Assembly (NCBI GenBank): GCA_937907035.1
Contig: CALCTX010000041.1
Coordinates: 1 to 5,959 of the forward strand
Origin: an uncultured Selenomonadales bacterium
GTDB lineage: Bacteria > Bacillota_C > Negativicutes > Selenomonadales > Selenomonadaceae
Reading direction: 5' to 3'
DNA length: 5,959 nucleotides
The notes under the pieces were generated by a model that searched no databases, had not been told where the DNA came from, and was given only the letters and a program-made list of their open reading frames with translations. A program made the position numbers and the translations under genes. Shown here in pieces: positions 1-5,959 of the stretch (within the stretch, counting starts at the first letter, position 1; each line of letters starts with the position of its first letter).

Positions 1-1
1 T

Positions 2-520
2 GAGATAACCCCGGCACTCAAAGAGTACGTTGAAAAGCGCGTAGGAAAGGTAACAAAATATTTTGACAAGGTTGGAGAGATTTCGGTTTTATTGACGGTT
101 GTAAAAGGCCGGCATATCGTTGAAGTTACAGTTCCGTTACAGGGCGGAGTATTGCTTCGCGGACAGGAAGCAACGATGGATATGTATTCTTCGATCGATC
201 TGGTTGTAGAAAAATTGGAGCGCCAGATTCATAAACAGAAAACGAAGTTGGCACGCCGTTTCCGCGAAGGAGGATTTAAGGCAGAGATGATCATGCCAGA
301 GCCGGGTGCTAAAGCTGTAGCTGTTGATGATGATGCGGATTATCCTGTAGTAAAGACTAAACGGTTTGCTGTTAAGCCGATGGATGTGCAGGAAGCTATT
401 ATGGAAATGAATCTGCTGAATCATGATTTCTTTGTCTTCCGTGATGGTCAGACAGAGGAGGTTTGTGTAGTATACCGCCGTGCTGATGGAAATTACGGCC
501 TTATTGAACCGGGAATGTGA
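2..520 (+). CDS. hpf: Ribosome hibernation promoting factor, long form (5' end missing)
   Basis: Long HPF binds the 30S decoding region and joins two 70S ribosomes into inactive 100S dimers in stationary phase. The frame is open from base 2, and the first visible residues (EITPALKEYVEKRVGKVTKYF) align with the start of the S30AE/RaiA fold, so only about 10 N-terminal residues lie outside the window. 172 residues are visible. Residues 1 to about 95 form the beta-alpha-beta S30AE domain, with the conserved stretch around KGRHIVEVTVPL and a basic helix (KLERQIHKQKTKLARRF). An acidic linker follows (about 105-114, VDDDADYP). The C-terminal dimerisation domain runs from about 116 to 172 (VKTKRFAVKPMDVQEAIMEM, then HDFFVFRD and GNYGLIEP). 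That second domain separates long HPF from the short HPF/YfiA forms. The TTG at 92 lies inside the domain and is not the start. The gene stops with TGA just before a terminator, so it is transcribed separately from secA. The identification is firm. Confidence 0.95.
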   Translation, partial: EITPALKEYVEKRVGKVTKYFDKVGEISVLLTVVKGRHIVEVTVPLQGGVLLRGQEATMDMYSSIDLVVEKLERQIHKQKTKLARRFREGGFKAEMIMPEPGAKAVAVDDDADYPVVKTKRFAVKPMDVQEAIMEMNLLNHDFFVFRDGQTEEVCVVYRRADGNYGLIEPGM

Positions 521-565
521 TTTAGTTGATTTGTACGGGATAAAAGAAAATTGAATAACGGTTTT

Positions 566-599
566 TATGGCGACGCTTTTGAGCGTCGCCATATTTTTT
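566..599 (+). terminator. Intrinsic terminator after hpf
   Basis: A perfect inverted repeat pairs 566-577 with 582-593 (12 bp, GC-rich core GGCGACGCT/AGCGTCGCC) around a TTTG tetraloop at 578-581. A run of six T follows at 594-599. This is a textbook Rho-independent terminator for hpf. No matching A-run lies left of the stem, so it should work only on the + strand. It separates hpf from the secA transcription unit. Confidence 0.93.
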
Positions 600-642
600 G
601 TATAAAAAATCTTAAAAAAATGCGTCCAAAGGGTTGTATTTT

Positions 643-671
643 TTGACTTATAGGGCATATTTTGCTAAAAT
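643..671 (+). promoter_or_regulatory. secA promoter (sigma-A type, extended -10)
   Basis: The -35 box TTGACT (643-648, 5 of 6 to consensus) is followed by a 17-bp spacer and the -10 box TAAAAT (666-671, 5 of 6). A TG at 663-664, one base before the -10, gives an extended -10 element. Transcription should start near 678-679, leaving a leader of about 40 nt. A-rich tracts at 604-620 lie upstream and could act weakly as an UP element. The position between the hpf terminator and secA supports the call. Confidence 0.82.
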
Positions 672-702
672 TATATGATAGATTGGAATAGGTATGTAAA
701 TT

Positions 703-720
703 AGGGAGTGATGGTTTTTG
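703..720 (+). promoter_or_regulatory. secA ribosome binding site and TTG start
   Basis: AGGGAGTG (703-710) resembles AGGAGGTG and leaves 7 nt to the TTG at 718-720. An ATG at 711-713 is closer to the SD but out of frame with SecA. It stops after 14 codons (TAA at 753-755) and sits too close to the SD to be favoured. The TTG gives the N-terminus [20 protein letters not shown], which matches the usual SecA start, so TTG is the supported start. Confidence 0.85.
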
Positions 721-3249
721 TTCGGATTTTTGAAAAGATTTCTTGGCGACAATAATGAGAAAGAGATCAAGCGGTTACAGGCGATAGTTGATAAGATAAA
801 TTCTTTGGAGCCTGCTTTGCAGGACTTGAGTGATTCTTCTTTGGCCGGGCATACTGATAAATTTCGGGAGCGTCTTGAAAAGGGAGAAACTTTGGATGAT
901 ATCTTGCCGGAAGCTTTTGCTGTTTGCCGTGAGGCATCACGCCGTGTTTTAGGTATGCGCCATTTTGATGTACAGCTTATGGGCGGTGTTTGTCTGCATG
1001 AAGGCAAAATAGCCGAGATGCGTACCGGTGAAGGTAAAACATTGGTTGCAACTTTGCCGGTTTATTTAAATGCGCTTACCGGTAAAGGTGTTCATATGGT
1101 TACGGTCAATGATTATCTTGCCAAGCGCGATAGTGAATGGATGGGACATCTTTATCATTATTTGGGATTGTCAGTAGGTCTTATTGCGCATGATATGGAT
1201 TTCCCGGAAAGAAAGCATGCGTATAGTTGTGATATTACCTTTGGTACCAATAATGAATATGGTTTTGACTATCTCCGTGACAATATGGTCATTGAAGCAG
1301 AGCAGATGGTTCAGCGGCCTTTGCATTATGCTATTGTCGATGAGGTCGACAGTATTTTGATCGATGAGGCAAGAACGCCGTTGATCATTTCCGGACCGGG
1401 AACGAAATCTACCGATATGTATACGATTATGGCCAAGGCGGTTGCTACGCTTAAAGAAGGCGAGGATTATACAGTCGATGAGAAGCAGAAGACAGTTGCG
1501 GCAAGCGATGAGGCAGTATTGAAGATTGAAAAGATTGTCGGGACTAAAAATCTTTATGCGCCGGAAAATATTGAGCTTTCGCATTGCTTTACTGCGGCAC
1601 TTCGGGCAAAGGCAATAATGCACCGCGATAAGGATTATGTTGTTCGTGATGATGAGATAATAATTGTCGATGAATTTACCGGCCGATTGATGAGCGGACG
1701 ACGCTATTCTGATGGCTTGCATCAGGCTATTGAAGCAAAAGAAGGCGTTAAGGTTCAGCGGGAATCACAGACCTTGGCGACGATCACCTTCCAGAATTAT
1801 TTCCGTATGTATGATAAATTGGCAGGAATGACTGGTACGGCTAAGACTGAAGAAGATGAGTTTATCAAGATATATAATTTGCCGGTTATTGTTATTCCGA
1901 CGAATAAGCCGATTGCCCGTATTGATCATCCGGATCTTATTTTTAAAACAAAACGGGCAAAGTACAAGGCAGTTGCCAATGCGGTAGCAGAAATTCATGC
2001 TACAGGGCAGCCGATACTTATTGGTACTACATCAATAGTTCAGTCGGAAGAATTAAGTGCTTTGTTAAAACAACGGGGAATTCCGCATAATGTTTTGAAT
2101 GCCAAGTTCCATGAGAAAGAAGCCGAGATCATTAAGGATGCCGGACAGTTGAATTCGGTAACGATCGCAACAAATATGGCTGGCCGTGGTACGGATATCA
2201 TGCTTGGTGAAGGCGTAAAAGAACTCGGCGGTTTGGCTATAGTCGGTACGGAACGGCATGAGTCCCGTCGTATCGATAATCAGCTCAGAGGCCGTGCCGG
2301 ACGTCAGGGTGATCCGGGAACTTCGCGGTTCTATCTGTCTTTGGAAGACGATCTGTTACGTCTTTTTGCATCGGATACGATTTCTAAGGTCATGGCCAAA
2401 CTGGGAATGGAAGAGGACGAGCCAATCGAGCATTCGCTTATCACGCATTCTATTGAGCATGCACAGAAAAAGGTTGAGGCTCGTAACTTTGATATCCGAA
2501 AGAACGTTTTGGAATATGATGATGTCATGAATACTCAGCGCAATGTCATTTATGAACAGCGTTATAAAGTACTCATGGGAGATAATCTTAAAGAAAATAT
2601 CATGTATATGGTGGGCGAGATCATCAAGTCGGAGATGGATCAGTATGCTAATGAGAAGCTTTATCCGGAAGAATGGGAATTAGCCGGTCTCATCAAAGAT
2701 GCCGAGGAGATTTATGCGCCGCAGGGAAGCTTGAAAGAAGAAGAACTGGTTGAGCTCAGCCGTGATGAGCTTGAGGAAAAACTCAATGAGGTTGCAAAGA
2801 CAACTTATGATAATCGTGAGGAGCGGTTTACGCCGACGATCATGCGTGAGCTTGAGAAAGTGGTTATGCTTCGGGTTGTCGATAATAAGTGGATGGAGCA
2901 TCTCGATCACATGGATATGTTGCGGGAAGGTATCAATCTCCGTGCCTATGGTCAGCGTAATCCGTTGGTTGAGTATAAGACCGAAGGCTTTGAAATGTTC
3001 TCTGAGATGATCAATGCAATTCAGACAGAGATCGCAAAGTTGATGTATCATGTGAGTGTTGTGTCACAGGAAGAAGAACAGTTGCAGGATCGTTTGCAGA
3101 GTGCACAGGCTTCGCATGGCGGAGATGTGGATGCAGCTGAAGCGAAGAAAAAGCCGGTCGTTAACAAAAACCATATTGGGCGGAATGATCCGTGCCCATG
3201 CGGCAGTGGCAAAAAGTATAAGAATTGCTGCGGCCGGAACAAAAAGTAA
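718..3249 (+). CDS. secA: Preprotein translocase ATPase SecA
   Basis: SecA is the cytoplasmic motor that binds SecYEG and uses ATP to push unfolded preproteins across the inner membrane. The 843 residues are close to the Bacillus subtilis length (841) and shorter than E. coli (901). Visible parts in order: the N-terminal amphipathic helix; NBD1 with Walker A MRTGEGKT (101-108) and DEVD box (208-211); the preprotein cross-linking region (about 222-360); the return to NBD1 with [14 protein letters not shown] (369-382); NBD2 with MAGRGTDI (487-494) and the arginine-finger motif [11 protein letters not shown] (522-532); the helical scaffold with [12 protein letters not shown] (594-605); and the two-helix finger region through [10 protein letters not shown] (741-750). 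A variable linker leads to a C-terminal zinc SEC-C motif with C826, C828, C837 and C838. The last ligand is Cys, as in many Firmicutes, where E. coli has His. All catalytic motifs are intact and there is no frameshift. The gene has its own promoter and is probably co-transcribed with prfB. Confidence 0.99.
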   Translation: MFGFLKRFLGDNNEKEIKRLQAIVDKINSLEPALQDLSDSSLAGHTDKFRERLEKGETLDDILPEAFAVCREASRRVLGMRHFDVQLMGGVCLHEGKIAEMRTGEGKTLVATLPVYLNALTGKGVHMVTVNDYLAKRDSEWMGHLYHYLGLSVGLIAHDMDFPERKHAYSCDITFGTNNEYGFDYLRDNMVIEAEQMVQRPLHYAIVDEVDSILIDEARTPLIISGPGTKSTDMYTIMAKAVATLKEGEDYTVDEKQKTVAASDEAVLKIEKIVGTKNLYAPENIELSHCFTAALRAKAIMHRDKDYVVRDDEIIIVDEFTGRLMSGRRYSDGLHQAIEAKEGVKVQRESQTLATITFQNYFRMYDKLAGMTGTAKTEEDEFIKIYNLPVIVIPTNKPIARIDHPDLIFKTKRAKYKAVANAVAEIHATGQPILIGTTSIVQSEELSALLKQRGIPHNVLNAKFHEKEAEIIKDAGQLNSVTIATNMAGRGTDIMLGEGVKELGGLAIVGTERHESRRIDNQLRGRAGRQGDPGTSRFYLSLEDDLLRLFASDTISKVMAKLGMEEDEPIEHSLITHSIEHAQKKVEARNFDIRKNVLEYDDVMNTQRNVIYEQRYKVLMGDNLKENIMYMVGEIIKSEMDQYANEKLYPEEWELAGLIKDAEEIYAPQGSLKEEELVELSRDELEEKLNEVAKTTYDNREERFTPTIMRELEKVVMLRVVDNKWMEHLDHMDMLREGINLRAYGQRNPLVEYKTEGFEMFSEMINAIQTEIAKLMYHVSVVSQEEEQLQDRLQSAQASHGGDVDAAEAKKKPVVNKNHIGRNDPCPCGSGKKYKNCCGRNKK

Positions 3250-3291
3250 TTCAGGATAACATACAGGAATAATATAGAATATAAATTTATT

Positions 3292-3310
3292 AAGGATGTG
3301 ACGTTTGATG
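3292..3310 (+). promoter_or_regulatory. prfB ribosome binding site and start choice
   Basis: AAGGATGTG (3292-3300) differs from AAGGAGGTG at one base. It leaves 7 nt to the ATG at 3308-3310 and 4 nt to an in-frame TTG at 3305-3307. The ATG is preferred by codon and spacing. Choosing the TTG would add a single residue. Confidence 0.75.
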
Positions 3311-4415
3311 CTGGAAGATTTGAAGATGCCAATAACAGCTTTGAAGAAGAAGCTGGACGAAATGGGGACTTCCCTTTGACGTCGCTCAAAAAGAGGAGAA
3401 GATCGCCGAACTTGAGTATAAAATGGGCGAGCCGAATTTTTGGGATGATGCGGAAAAGGCACAGCAGATAAATCAGGAACTGAATGATGTAAAGATCAGT
3501 GTTGATAAATATAAGGCACTTGTTGTTAAGTGTGATGATCTGGAGACCCTTTGGGAAATGGGGATGGAAGAGCAGGACGAGAGCATGGAGGCTGATGTCA
3601 AGGCTGAAATGGAAGCCGTTGAAAAGGCTTTGCGCTCGCTGGAACTGGAAGTGCTTTTGTCAGGCGAATATGATGCCAATAACGCGTATCTTACTTTACA
3701 TGCCGGTGCTGGCGGGACGGAGGCTCAGGATTGGACACAGATGCTTCTCCGGATGTATGGCCGCTGGGCTGAACGGCATGGATTTACGGTCAGTACGGTA
3801 GACCTTTTGCCTGGTGATGAAGCCGGAGTGAAAAGTGTTACGCTGTTCATTAAGGGGCACAACGCCTATGGTTATTTGAAATCAGAACATGGTGTGCATC
3901 GTTTGGTGCGGATATCGCCGTTTGATGCCAATGCCCGCAGACATACCTCGTTTTCGGCCTGTGATGTAATGCCGGAAATAGATGATGCTCAGGAAGTTGA
4001 GATCAATATGGACGATGTCCGGGTAGATACATATCGTTCATCCGGTGCCGGCGGTCAGCATATCAATAAGACATCTTCGGCAGTGCGGATGACTCATATG
4101 CCGACGGGAATCGTTGTGCAGTGCCAGAATGAGCGTTCCCAGCTGCAAAATCGTGAGGTCTGCTTAAAAATGCTGAGGGCAAAGCTGTTTGAGCTTGAAC
4201 TCGAGAAAAAGGAGCAGGAACGGGCAGCGCTGGAGGGAGTTCAGCAAAAGATCGAATGGGGCAGCCAGATACGGTCGTACGTTTTCCAACCGTATACGAT
4301 GGTCAAAGATCATCGGACCAATACGGAAACTGGTAATGTTCAGGCCGTTATGGATGGCGAGATTGACGACTTTATTGAGGCCTTCTTGGCAGCCAAAGCT
4401 AATCATGAGCTTTGA
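3308..4415 (+). CDS. prfB: Peptide chain release factor 2 (RF2), made by programmed +1 frameshift
   Basis: RF2 recognises UAA and UGA in the ribosomal A site and triggers peptide release. The first frame (3308-3376) encodes 23 residues, [20 protein letters not shown] then TSL, and meets an in-frame TGA at 3377-3379. Skipping T3377 continues at GAC 3378 in the +1 frame to the TGA at 4413-4415, giving 368 residues, the usual RF2 size. The N-terminal helical domain 1 spans both frames. The tripeptide anticodon SPF is at 203-205, the value for RF2 rather than RF1 (PxT). The catalytic GGQ is at 248-250 ([14 protein letters not shown]). The RF2 signature [20 protein letters not shown] lies near the C-terminus. 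The residue equivalent to E. coli 246 (Thr in K-12) is Ser244. The gene is not broken: the stop is the autoregulatory site found in most bacterial prfB genes. It lies 58 bp after secA with no terminator between. An annotation beginning at ATG 3423 would lose 38 residues. Confidence 0.97.
3363..3380 (+). promoter_or_regulatory. prfB programmed +1 frameshift site
   Basis: The slippery CTT (3374-3376), the stop TGA (3377-3379) and the following C3380 match the conserved CTTTGAC of prfB. When RF2 is scarce the ribosome pauses at UGA and the P-site tRNA-Leu slips forward one base, so RF2 controls its own synthesis. The usual upstream SD-like AGGGGGT is absent. Instead TGGGGACTT (3363-3371) can pair with the 16S 3' end in the register of TAAGGAGGT, using two G-U pairs and leaving 2 nt before CTT, the same spacing as in E. 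coli. The slippery part is seen directly; the pairing is inferred. Confidence 0.9.
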
Positions 4416-4417
4416 TC

Positions 4418-4433
4418 AAGGTGATGTGTTTTG
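4418..4433 (+). promoter_or_regulatory. Ribosome binding site and TTG start of the DUF2993-like gene
   Basis: AAGGTG (4418-4423) leaves 7 nt to the TTG at 4431-4433 and begins just 3 nt after the prfB stop, which suggests translational coupling to prfB. The next in-frame ATG, at 4446, would remove the Lys-Lys pair that precedes the hydrophobic segment, so the TTG is the better start. Confidence 0.75.
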
Positions 4434-5111
4434 AAAAAGTATGTAATGTTGTTTTGCGCATTGGTCGTTATCTTTTTTGTCGGCAGTCAGTTGTTTTTGG
4501 TACCGATTGCTGAAGCAACAATCGAATCGCGGATAAAAACGGCCGCACAAGCGGAAAAAGTTGAAGTCGATGCTTCGGCTGATCCTTCTTTTATGTTGCT
4601 GTTAGGAGAGATCGGAGATATCGATATTAAAGTAAAAAATGCTATGCTTGGCGATGTCCGGGTTTCAGAAATGGCTTTGAAGGGGAAAAATGTTTCGTTG
4701 CCACTCCGGATGCCGGATGGTTTTGCCATCAATTCGGCTGATGTATTAGAGGTAATTGGCACTTTCACTGAGGAAGATCTGCAATATCTTATCGGCAAAA
4801 AAATTGACCGGTTGGAAAATGTCAAAGTTGAGATCACACCTCAGTTAGTAAAGATTACCGGTATTTTGCAAATTGCCGGGCGAAAGGCTGAGATAAATCT
4901 GGAAGGAAAGCTGTTGGCGGATATGAACAGCATTTATTTCCGGATGTCAACATTTCATGTACGAAATTCCCTGTTGGGAAGTTTAGCCGGCAGCTTTTTT
5001 GGTGACTTTGAACTGTTGGATTTCAACAGATTGAAATTGCCGGTACAACTCGATGATGTGATTCAGGAAAATGGTTTGGCTAAAGTTACAGCCAGCAAGC
5101 ATAATAAATGA
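4431..5111 (+). CDS. DUF2993 (LmeA-like) envelope protein
   Basis: The 226-residue product has a short basic N-terminus (MKKY), one hydrophobic segment at about 5-26 and then a soluble domain, so it is either anchored in the cytoplasmic membrane or exported. An AEA at 27-29 could be a signal peptidase site. However, family members usually carry a similar hydrophobic-then-PxAE start, so anchor and cleavage cannot be told apart; Cys9 is not in a lipobox. After this the sequence fits DUF2993: the IESRIKTA helix, then alternating strands with DIDIKVKNAMLGDVRVSEM, VSLPLRMPDGF and a second repeat-like half (TFTEEDLQYLIGKKI, KITGILQIAGRKAEINLEGKL). The only characterised relative I know is mycobacterial LmeA, a periplasmic protein that binds phospholipid and acts in lipomannan maturation; that role cannot be carried over. 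A lipid-binding job at the envelope is an inference. The gene starts 15 bp after prfB and is probably in the same operon. The family call comes from recall of sequence style and needs a profile search. Confidence 0.75.
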   Translation: MKKYVMLFCALVVIFFVGSQLFLVPIAEATIESRIKTAAQAEKVEVDASADPSFMLLLGEIGDIDIKVKNAMLGDVRVSEMALKGKNVSLPLRMPDGFAINSADVLEVIGTFTEEDLQYLIGKKIDRLENVKVEITPQLVKITGILQIAGRKAEINLEGKLLADMNSIYFRMSTFHVRNSLLGSLAGSFFGDFELLDFNRLKLPVQLDDVIQENGLAKVTASKHNK

Positions 5112-5146
5112 GTTTTCCAATGGCTGAAGAGAGGCACAGCAGATGA
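5108..5146 (+). other. Possible 12-codon linking mini-ORF between the last two genes
   Basis: ATG 5108-5110 overlaps the TGA of the upstream gene (ATGA, 5108-5111). It opens a short frame encoding MSFPMAEERHSR that stops at TGA 5144-5146, which in turn overlaps the ATG of the next gene (ATGA, 5143-5146). There is no SD in front of it, so it could be read only by reinitiation after the upstream stop. It may be chance; it is listed because both junctions are exact ATGA overlaps. Confidence 0.2.
5129..5145 (+). promoter_or_regulatory. Ribosome binding site and ATG start of the DUF5693-like gene
   Basis: GAGAGG (5129-5134) leaves 8 nt to the ATG at 5143-5145. The resulting N-terminus is MKAFKYN followed directly by a hydrophobic stretch, as expected for a signal anchor. 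This start also avoids overlap with the upstream gene. Confidence 0.8.
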
Positions 5147-5959
5147 AGGCTTTTAAATATAATTTAATTCTTATAGTAGTTATTATTATCGGCCTTGGTG
5201 CGGCAATGGCGGTAAATTTTACCCGCCATTCGCTGGAAGAAAATAATCGGACTATTGATCTGGCTATTGATTATGAAGGCCTTTTGGAATTAGCCGAACG
5301 GGAAGGTTTGCCACCGGCTGACATACTTAAAGAAGCGAGAGAAGCTGGCATAACCTCGTTGGCAGTTTATGAAACGACATTTAAAAAGCTTAATATCAAT
5401 GGAAAAGCTACGGCTACGCCGGGCGCTGCTGTGTTGGAGCGCTATCAATCAGGTTCATTGATGAGCGCTGCTTGGCGTTCTTTAGTTGAAAAAGGAGAGA
5501 TCATTGGCACAGAGATATATGTGACCGGCCATGATCCGCTTACTTTTCGTGAGGTCAAAGAAGATTTGATCGAGCGGCTGGGAAAGAACCGGGTGCGTTC
5601 ATTTTTTGCTGATGGGGTTGAAGTTTTAGCAGTAAAGGCTCATTATAAGACTTTTGAGAAAATGAATCTGGGAATGCCAACTGATGAGATGAAGGCAGTG
5701 AATGAGGCGGGGTTCTATGTATTGGCCCGGCCGAGCAACTATCAGAAGGTTACCGAGGCTAATGTCCGGGCAATGTTTAAACGCTTGGATGGTATAAAAG
5801 TTTCCGAAATGGTCTTTTCCGATAAGCAGGTTACCGGAGCGATGGAGCAATTAAAGGTTACTGCTGAAGAAATGAAAAAACGGCAGATAGTTCTGGGAAT
5901 GATCGAAGATACAACTCAGCTTCAGTTCTATAAGCAGGATGGTCTGATCGATTTGGCAA
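5143..5959 (+). CDS. DUF5693-like membrane-anchored protein (3' end missing)
   Basis: The frame stays open from ATG 5143 to the window edge, giving 272 complete codons. The product begins with a basic MKAFKYN, one membrane segment (about 8-24, LILIVVIIIGLGAAMAV) and then a long hydrophilic region that should face the outside. Its first part, TIDLAIDYEGLLELAEREG, then ADILKEAREAGITSLAVYETTFKKL, resembles DUF5693 proteins of Firmicutes: a strand ending in DY, a helix, then a GITSLAVYE strand. The repeated alternation of strands and helices (SFFADGVEVLAVKAHYK, then GFYVLARPSNY and KVSEMVFSDK) looks like a barrel-type fold, but this is only an impression. No catalytic motif is recognised. Full-length family members are larger and often have more membrane segments near the C-terminus, which would lie beyond the window. 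In Negativicutes I recall such genes next to csaB, whose pyruvyl transferase product modifies cell-wall polymers that hold S-layer-type proteins. Whether csaB follows here cannot be seen. Function unknown. Confidence 0.72.
   Translation, partial: MKAFKYNLILIVVIIIGLGAAMAVNFTRHSLEENNRTIDLAIDYEGLLELAEREGLPPADILKEAREAGITSLAVYETTFKKLNINGKATATPGAAVLERYQSGSLMSAAWRSLVEKGEIIGTEIYVTGHDPLTFREVKEDLIERLGKNRVRSFFADGVEVLAVKAHYKTFEKMNLGMPTDEMKAVNEAGFYVLARPSNYQKVTEANVRAMFKRLDGIKVSEMVFSDKQVTGAMEQLKVTAEEMKKRQIVLGMIEDTTQLQFYKQDGLIDLA

Noticed and set aside
92..520. TTG 92 as the start of hpf
   Set aside because: The same frame is open back to base 2 and encodes the expected S30AE N-terminal residues.
678..717. 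Leader peptide or riboswitch controlling secA
   Set aside because: The predicted leader is only about 40 nt, with no stable stem and no room for an arrest peptide upstream of the SD.
648..1007. Open frames on the - strand opposite hpf, secA, prfB and the DUF genes
   Set aside because: They lie opposite well-identified genes, have low-complexity or unusual composition, lack convincing SD sites and resemble no family I know; this applies equally to those at 137-658, 1171-1722, 2680-3051, 3048-3462, 4164-4406, 4487-4837 and 5626-5850.
2258..3259. Alternative-frame + strand ORFs within secA (2258-2530, 2750-3010, 3056-3259)
   Set aside because: They overlap the conserved motor, finger and SEC-C regions of secA in other frames and their translations show no protein-like domain pattern.
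3250..3304. Possible promoter or terminator between secA and prfB
   Set aside because: The AT-rich stretch contains a TATAAA-like box (3280-3285) and the palindrome ATAAATTTAT (3281-3290), but the best -35 (ATAACA, 3256-3261) is weak, and the palindrome has no GC stem or T-run. Random AT-rich sequence would look the same.
3308..3379. In-frame TGA early in prfB, looking like a pseudogene or sequencing error
   Set aside because: It sits in the conserved CTTTGAC context and the +1 frame continues with a full, intact RF2, so it is the programmed recoding site.
3423..4415. ATG 3423 as the start of prfB
   Set aside because: It has no SD in front of it, and the 38 residues upstream (23 in the first frame, 15 in the second) are needed for the normal RF2 length and N-terminal domain.

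Overview
The window is an ordinary housekeeping stretch read entirely on the + strand. In order it holds the 3' part of a long-form ribosome hibernation factor gene (hpf), secA, prfB (release factor 2, with its programmed +1 frameshift), a DUF2993/LmeA-like envelope protein gene, and the 5' part of a DUF5693-like membrane protein gene that runs off the end. The order hpf-secA-prfB is classic for Firmicutes. The two envelope genes following prfB, the TTG starts and the moderate GC content suggest a Negativicutes-type (Selenomonadales/Veillonellales) diderm Firmicute. That placement is an inference from memory of gene order and protein style; genus cannot be told.

Layout: hpf (to 520) ends at a strong intrinsic terminator (566-599). 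The 197-bp gap then supplies secA with its own sigma-A-type promoter (-35 at 643-648, extended -10 at 663-671) and a leader of only about 40 nt, too short for a SecM-like arrest peptide or a riboswitch. secA (718-3249) is followed after 58 bp by prfB (3308-4415), after another 15 bp by the DUF2993-like gene (4431-5111), and after 31 bp by the DUF5693-like gene (5143 onward). I see no terminator after secA, so these four genes probably form one transcript. There is no RNA gene, mobile element, CRISPR array or long repeat.

How the genes fit together: HPF stores idle ribosomes as 100S dimers, RF2 ends translation at UAA/UGA and SecA drives export of the finished proteins. The last two products each have one N-terminal hydrophobic segment and otherwise look extracytoplasmic, so they would depend on the Sec pathway. 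Their functions are not established.

The points most worth a second look are the prfB recoding site, whose stimulatory Shine-Dalgarno (SD) is not the usual AGGGGGT but can pair in the same register, and a 12-residue mini-ORF that joins the last two genes through an ATGA overlap at each end. I found no convincing new biological system.
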